Source: CAZTLI01 sp964614375
GTDB taxonomy: Bacteria > Chloroflexota > Anaerolineae > Aggregatilineales > Phototrophicaceae
Direction: 5' to 3'
Length of the DNA stretch: 11,126 nt
Assembly: GCA_964614375.1 (NCBI GenBank)
Contig: CAZTLI010000155.1
Location: 1 to 11,126 of the forward strand
Both the position numbers and the translations under genes were made by a program. The notes below the pieces were generated by a model, which searched no databases, had not been told where the DNA came from, and saw only the letters and a program-made list of their open reading frames with translations. Shown one piece after another: positions 7,567 to 11,126 of this stretch (positions are counted from its first letter, which is position 1; each line of letters begins with the position of its first letter).

Positions 7567-9093
7567 TTAGACCTCAGCCGTTGGCAGTGTTTTGAGGGGC
7601 GTACCGCGCAACGCTGCCCGCAGTGCATCACGGTCATCCCAATCATATTCAATCGTGCCGAAGCACATGCTCTGTTCATGACCTTTGCCACACACCATGA
7701 CCATATCGCCAGCCTTTGCCATCTGACACGCGCGATAAATCGCCGCGCCGCGGTCACGTACCCGAATGAATGTTTCGCCTTCCACTCCCCCCTGTGAAAT
7801 GCAGCCATCTGCCATCATTTGTAATATCGCATCCAACGACTCTGTACGCGGGTCTTCGGCAGTCAGCACAGTCAAATCCGCCAATTGCGCCGATGTTTCC
7901 GCCATGAGGCGTCGTTTTTCGACATCCCGCAGTCCGGCGCTGCCAAACACCGCGATTAACCGTTTGTTCGCTGGCAGCATCGTCCGTCCGGCTTCGAGCG
8001 CCCGTTTGAGCGCATTCGGTGTATGTGCAAAATCAACGATTGCCGTGAAATCTTGCCCTTCATCAATACGCTGCATCCGTCCCGAAATGGCTTTTACACC
8101 ACGAACCCCTTCGCCGATTGCAGCCCAATCAATGCCTAAACCGCGTGCCAGAGATAGGGCAGCCAGGATATTCAACACATTGAATTCGCCTACAAGCGCA
8201 CTATGGATCGATTCATCGTTCACGATAAAGACAGTCTCATCGGGCGCATAGGTAATGTCCGTGGCCCGGAAATCGGCAGGATTGGCAATTCCATAATGCA
8301 GGATACGGTCTGCGGGGATTTGCGCGAAAAAGTCCGCAGACGGGTCATCGGCATTGATAATGCTGATTTTGGGTTGACCGGGTTTGCGATAGGCTTTATC
8401 GAGCATCCGAAACATCATTGCTTTGGCATCGCGATAGACTTCCCACGACCCATGATAATCGAGGTGCTCATGGGTGAGATTGGTGAGCACCGCCGCATCT
8501 ATATCGACACCATTGAGCCGCCCCTGTGCGAGACCATGACTGGTCATTTCGAGCACACAGTGCGTCAGCCCATTTGCCGCCATCCGCGCCAGATAACCCT
8601 GTACCTGCGGCGCGCCGGGTGTGGTCACATGCAAACCCGTCGCCTCAGTGGAACCGCCTAAATCGGCCTCAATTGTACTGATGAAGCCAGCATTGAGTCC
8701 CGCTCTCTTGAGGATACTATGGATTAGGTGGCTGGTCGTGGTTTTGCCGTCTGTACCCGTGACACCCATCACCACGAGCTTACGCGATGGAAAATCATGG
8801 TAGGCCGCCGCCAACAGCCCGGTGACAGCCTGTGCATCATACACCTGCACATAAGGCACAGATAAATCGCGCAGATCGCGCTCACCGACAACCGCCGCTG
8901 CCCCCTGTTCAATCGCAGCAGGTATATAATCATGCCCATCGACAGAACGCCCCGCACGCGCCACAAACACACCACCGGGTCGCACATCCCGATCTGATTC
9001 GACAACAGGCGCGTAAACATCCGCATCGCCAGACACGGCAATCACCCTATCACCCGGTAATACCGTTATGAGTTGACTCAATCGCTTCGGCAT
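7567..9093 (-). CDS. murE: UDP-MurNAc-tripeptide synthetase (MurE-type Mur ligase)
   Basis: Cytoplasmic ATP-dependent ligase that adds the third, diamino, residue to UDP-MurNAc-L-Ala-D-Glu in peptidoglycan synthesis. The 508 aa show all three Mur ligase domains: an N-terminal UDP-binding domain; a central ATPase domain with P-loop GVTGTDGKTTT at 110-120, TTPG at 157-160 and Lys224 (the position carbamylated in E. coli MurE) in YRDAKAMMF; and a C-terminal domain with FGSAGLRDVEKR at 383-394 and GKGHEQ at 469-474. Where meso-diaminopimelate enzymes have DNPR, this one has EDPR (413-416), so the amino acid added (mDAP, ornithine or lysine) is open. The ATG at 9093 has AAGGATAGG about 11 bases upstream, a long spacer. 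The gene stands outside any visible division/cell-wall cluster and is followed almost at once by a membrane glycosyltransferase gene. Confidence 0.92.
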   Translation of the reverse strand: MPKRLSQLITVLPGDRVIAVSGDADVYAPVVESDRDVRPGGVFVARAGRSVDGHDYIPAAIEQGAAAVVGERDLRDLSVPYVQVYDAQAVTGLLAAAYHDFPSRKLVVMGVTGTDGKTTTSHLIHSILKRAGLNAGFISTIEADLGGSTEATGLHVTTPGAPQVQGYLARMAANGLTHCVLEMTSHGLAQGRLNGVDIDAAVLTNLTHEHLDYHGSWEVYRDAKAMMFRMLDKAYRKPGQPKISIINADDPSADFFAQIPADRILHYGIANPADFRATDITYAPDETVFIVNDESIHSALVGEFNVLNILAALSLARGLGIDWAAIGEGVRGVKAISGRMQRIDEGQDFTAIVDFAHTPNALKRALEAGRTMLPANKRLIAVFGSAGLRDVEKRRLMAETSAQLADLTVLTAEDPRTESLDAILQMMADGCISQGGVEGETFIRVRDRGAAIYRACQMAKAGDMVMVCGKGHEQSMCFGTIEYDWDDRDALRAALRGTPLKTLPTAEV

Positions 9094-9169
9094 GTACGTG
9101 TGTGCCTATCCTTATCCAAACAGCCACATCTTAGCCCAAACTGTTCACATCGCACAGGGGGTCGATAAA

Positions 9170-9203
9170 TGAAAACAGGCGCACCGCAATGGTTACGCCT
9201 GTT
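9170..9203 (-). terminator. Rho-independent terminator after atpF
   Basis: On the minus strand AACAGGCG (9196-9203) pairs perfectly with CGCCTGTT (9174-9181); inside, ACC pairs with GGT around a 5-base loop. A TTTTCATTT tail follows. It lies about 20 bases after the atpF stop and would end the ATP synthase transcript before murE. The rest of the atpF-murE spacer (9094-9169) holds only weak -10-like hexamers and no convincing promoter. Confidence 0.7.
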
Positions 9204-9223
9204 GAAATCGCTCGATTAGATTA

Positions 9224-9934
9224 TTAGCCAATGGTCTCGACGATACCGCTCAGATTGTGGCGGACACTGCCATCGACCACACGATCACCCGCGCGAATAA
9301 TCAAACCACCAAGGATAGCCGGGTCAACTTTGAACTCGACAGCCGACGCACCCGTTTCCTTCTTAACCTGTGCCTGTTCTTTGTCGGTCAGGGGCATGGC
9401 GCTGACGACGACGACATCACCAGACAGTGATTTAGCACTGGCAGGGACTTTGGCGAAGAAATCATTCACCAGGGCTTGTTGGCGCTTTTGATCAATAGTC
9501 TCACCGATGAGGCGTTTAGTCATTTCGACTGAAATCGCCACAACCTGATCGCGCAGACCCGCGAGTTCGGCATTGCGGGCAGTTTCGGCAGCGGCACGCG
9601 CTTCCTGACGGATAGAGTCGGCCTCTTTACGGGCTGCGGCCTCGACATCTTTCGCCACGACTTCGCCGCGAGAACGGGCTTCTTCTACAAGCTGGGCAGC
9701 CTCAGAACGGGCTTGTGCCAGAATTTTCTCGGCCTCGCTTTCGGCGTTCATGCGGGCTTTGGCTGCGGCTTCGGCATCTTCCAGACCTTTGGCGATACGG
9801 GCGCGACGATCACGCAGCATATTCACCAGCGGGTCATAAATGAAGCGTGTTAGCAGTGTATAGAGCACCACAAACGCGATGATTTGAATGAGCAAGAAAC
9901 CGGGGTTAATCCCAAGATTATCAAGTGGACTCAT
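9224..9934 (-). CDS. atpF: ATP synthase subunit b fused to a delta-like C-terminal domain
   Basis: Peripheral-stalk subunit of F-type ATP synthase, holding F1 still against the Fo rotor. The 236-aa reading starts at the ATG at 9934. Residues 11-32 form the membrane anchor, followed by FIYDPLVNMLRDRRARI, the usual b signature, and a long charged, Ala-rich coiled coil (about 45-160). Ordinary b subunits end near residue 160. Here about 70 more residues follow: from 172 (GDVVVVSAMPLTDKE) to 233, with VDPAILGGLIIRAGDRVVDGSVR at 203-225. This closely resembles the end of subunit delta (E. coli: VIIRAGDMVIDGSVRGRL). The six-helix N-terminal domain of delta, which grips the alpha subunits, is absent. 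The gene lies 36 bases after atpE and is the last gene before a terminator. b-delta fusions are known in mycobacteria (with a whole delta), and b subunits enlarged at the C-terminus occur in N-ATPases. Confidence 0.9.
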   Translation of the reverse strand: MSPLDNLGINPGFLLIQIIAFVVLYTLLTRFIYDPLVNMLRDRRARIAKGLEDAEAAAKARMNAESEAEKILAQARSEAAQLVEEARSRGEVVAKDVEAAARKEADSIRQEARAAAETARNAELAGLRDQVVAISVEMTKRLIGETIDQKRQQALVNDFFAKVPASAKSLSGDVVVVSAMPLTDKEQAQVKKETGASAVEFKVDPAILGGLIIRAGDRVVDGSVRHNLSGIVETIG

Positions 9935-9941
9935 GTACGTA

Positions 9942-9948
9942 CTCCTTT
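9942..9948 (-). promoter_or_regulatory. Ribosome binding site fixing the atpF start
   Basis: The minus strand reads AAAGGAG, 7 bases before the ATG at 9934. The in-frame ATG at 9952 would place this site inside the coding sequence, so 9934 is preferred. Confidence 0.7.
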
Positions 9949-9970
9949 CCAATGACCTCTTGTCGCCAGC

Positions 9971-10213
9971 TTACTGGAGCACGAACAGAATAATCAGCGC
10001 GACCACCAGGGCATAAATCGCGACGGCTTCGGCGAATGCCACACCCAGAATCATGTTTGTCTGAATCGTGGGTGTGTGGTCCGGGTTGCGTCCCATTGCC
10101 TGTACCGCACCACCGACTGCCAGACCAATACCGATACCACCACCGGCTGCCCCGATCATCGCCAGACCAGCGCCAATTGCTTTTCCAAGAAGAATTGTTG
10201 CTTCAGCTTCCAT
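9971..10213 (-). CDS. atpE: ATP synthase subunit c (proteolipid ring)
   Basis: The 80-aa hairpin of two membrane helices that assembles into the rotor ring and carries protons through Fo. Helix 1 is the Gly-rich run at about 8-39 (GAAGGGIGIGLAVGGAV), the polar loop is GRNPD at 41-45, and helix 2 carries the ion-binding Glu62 in VAFAEAVAIYALV. The helix 1 position that is Gln in sodium-binding rings (GVGQG in Ilyobacter tartaricus, from memory) is Ile here, and the residue after the Glu is Ala rather than Ser. The ring is therefore predicted to carry protons, not sodium. A GGAGG site lies 12 bases before the ATG, a rather long spacer. Length and sequence are otherwise typical. It sits between atpB (81-base spacer) and atpF (36-base spacer). 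Confidence 0.96.
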   Translation of the reverse strand: MEAEATILLGKAIGAGLAMIGAAGGGIGIGLAVGGAVQAMGRNPDHTPTIQTNMILGVAFAEAVAIYALVVALIILFVLQ

Positions 10214-10239
10214 AGGTCTTTCTTTCCTCCAATGTGCTT

Positions 10240-10288
10240 GTTGATAGACTTTCCGATAATTCGTAATCGCGTGAGGTTGTTATCAACC
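10240..10288 (-). repeat. Inverted repeats in the atpB-atpE spacer
   Basis: A perfect small hairpin can form at 10275-10288 (GGTTG, ATAA loop, CAACC on the minus strand). Part of the same sequence (GTTGATA, 10281-10287) can instead pair with TATCAAC at 10240-10246 across a 34-base gap. The two structures exclude each other, and the second lies just upstream of the atpE ribosome binding site. Whether either forms in the mRNA is untested. Confidence 0.4.
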
Positions 10289-10294
10289 CGTCGC

Positions 10295-11126
10295 TTAGTG
10301 TTCGTGACCTTCTTCGTGGTCATCGTGATGATGACTGACCGTCGCCAGGTTCATGAAAATCGCCGTGAGCAACCCAAACACCAGCGCCTGGATGATGCCG
10401 ACGAAGAATTCCAGGATGAAGAAGGGCCATGGCAGGAACGGCACCAGGAAACTCATCACGAACAGCAGGATCGAACCTGCAAAGATATTGCCCAAAAGAC
10501 GGAAGCTGAACGAGAGAATTTTCGCAAACTCGCCGACCAGTTCCAGAATACCGACAATGAGGTCGATACCGCCGAGCGGTGACTTGAACAAATTCTGCAC
10601 CGCGAAAAACTTGGATAGATAGCTCAACCCTAACGCCCGGAAGCCCATCACCTGAATCATCACCACAGCGATAAGCGCCAGCGATACGGTCATATTCAAA
10701 TCAGTCGATGGCACGCGCAAGAACGGCAGCACAACAAACGGGAATTCGCGGCGATGCAGTTCATTGGCAGGATCGACATGGAAGTGCCCGGTTTCATAGT
10801 AGGATTCAGCGTGGCCGGGTTCTGTACCCCGATAGAGCACAAGTTCGCCATCGGGTGTATCAATCGAAACGACGATTTCGCCTTCAGCGAGTTCTTCATC
10901 GCCTGCCGCTTCATCGCCTGCCGCTTCATCACCTGCGGCGTGTTCTTCATCAGCAGCACCTGCATCAGTGAAGTTTTCGGCATCCACCGTTGACCATGCA
11001 ACCTGACCGACCCCCGTGTAACACCCGTTGCTGCGGCGACCTTCTTTGCTGGCAATGTAAGCCGTTTCTACTTCGTTAAAGGCAGTTTGCGCGGCCTCAT
11101 CGGGATCAATCAATGCGCTTTCAGCC
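10295..11126 (-). CDS. atpB: ATP synthase subunit a, 5'-truncated by window edge, with long acidic insert
   Basis: Fo stator subunit that forms the two proton half-channels against the c ring. The frame is open to the right edge with no stop, so the true start and first membrane helices lie outside; the TTG at 11113 is not a credible start. Counting from that TTG: residues 1-125 are hydrophilic, with an acidic Ala-Gly-Asp-Glu repeat region at about 53-78; then FLRVPSTDLNMTVSLAL at 131-147, matching the start of the third E. coli helix (PSADVNVT); and SFSFRLLGNIFAGSILL at 201-217, where Arg205 is the essential channel arginine. The last helix is followed by a His-rich tail, HHHDDHEEGHEH. By E. 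coli topology the insert is extracytoplasmic, between helices 2 and 3, where other a subunits have a short loop. Identification is firm from the C-terminal half. Confidence 0.93.
   Translation of the reverse strand, partial: AESALIDPDEAAQTAFNEVETAYIASKEGRRSNGCYTGVGQVAWSTVDAENFTDAGAADEEHAAGDEAAGDEAAGDEELAEGEIVVSIDTPDGELVLYRGTEPGHAESYYETGHFHVDPANELHRREFPFVVLPFLRVPSTDLNMTVSLALIAVVMIQVMGFRALGLSYLSKFFAVQNLFKSPLGGIDLIVGILELVGEFAKILSFSFRLLGNIFAGSILLFVMSFLVPFLPWPFFILEFFVGIIQALVFGLLTAIFMNLATVSHHHDDHEEGHEH
10895..10939. repeat. Three 15-base tandem repeats inside atpB
   Basis: The plus strand repeats TTCATCGCCTGCCGC at 10895-10909 and 10910-10924 (identical) and again at 10925-10939 with two changes. 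The period is a multiple of three, so each copy encodes AAGDE in the acidic loop of subunit a. Copy-number changes would keep the frame. Confidence 0.9.

Noticed and set aside
7766..8661. Two long open frames on the plus strand opposite murE (161 and 152 codons)
   Set aside because: Both are antisense to conserved murE codons, have no recognisable domain, and fit chance open frames in this composition.
9971..10213. Sodium-translocating c ring
   Set aside because: The helix 1 Gln and the Ser after the carboxylate used for sodium binding are Ile and Ala here.
10076..10582. Open frame of 168 codons on the plus strand opposite atpE/atpB
   Set aside because: It is antisense to two well-conserved genes, has a low-complexity charged composition and no recognisable domain.
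11111..11113. TTG as the start of atpB
   Set aside because: The frame stays open to the window edge, and the visible part lacks the first membrane helices, so the gene clearly begins outside.

Overview
This window carries housekeeping and cell-envelope genes with the look of a free-living bacterium, most likely from the phylum Chloroflexota (Anaerolineae-like). That placement is inferred from protein style only: the GT39 membrane glycosyltransferase with an HPDEF motif and soluble tail, the MurE variant with an EDPR motif, two kinds of prolyl-tRNA synthetase, and the unusual Fo subunits. No marker gene proves it. I see no mobile element, CRISPR array, tRNA or rRNA. All genes but one lie on the minus strand, so the layout below runs from high to low coordinates.

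Right end (11126 to about 9170): membrane (Fo) genes of an F-type ATP synthase in the order a (atpB, 5' end outside the window), c (atpE), b (atpF). Two subunits are unusual. Subunit a has a long acidic insert with AAGDE repeats just before its conserved PSTDLN motif, plus a His-rich C-terminal tail. Subunit b is fused to what looks like only the C-terminal domain of subunit delta. A hairpin followed by a short T run ends the cluster, and no F1 gene follows it.

Middle (9093 to 3457): an envelope cluster. murE is followed after 3 bases by a GT39-type multi-membrane-span glycosyltransferase, then a GT2 glycosyltransferase, then an overlapping priming sugar transferase (undecaprenyl-phosphate hexose phosphotransferase). 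Together they suggest one ligation step of peptidoglycan synthesis plus lipid-linked building of an extracellular or wall polysaccharide.

Left part (3385 to 1): a small MazG-like pyrophosphohydrolase meets the only plus-strand gene, ppk2 (polyphosphate kinase 2), tail to tail with a 1-base gap. ppk2 is divergent from proS (bacterial type, with editing domain), and their candidate promoters overlap. Downstream of proS, cut by the window edge, starts a second prolyl-tRNA synthetase of the archaeal/eukaryotic type. The tandem ProRS pair and the b-delta fusion are the most interesting observations. I found no wholly unknown gene system here.
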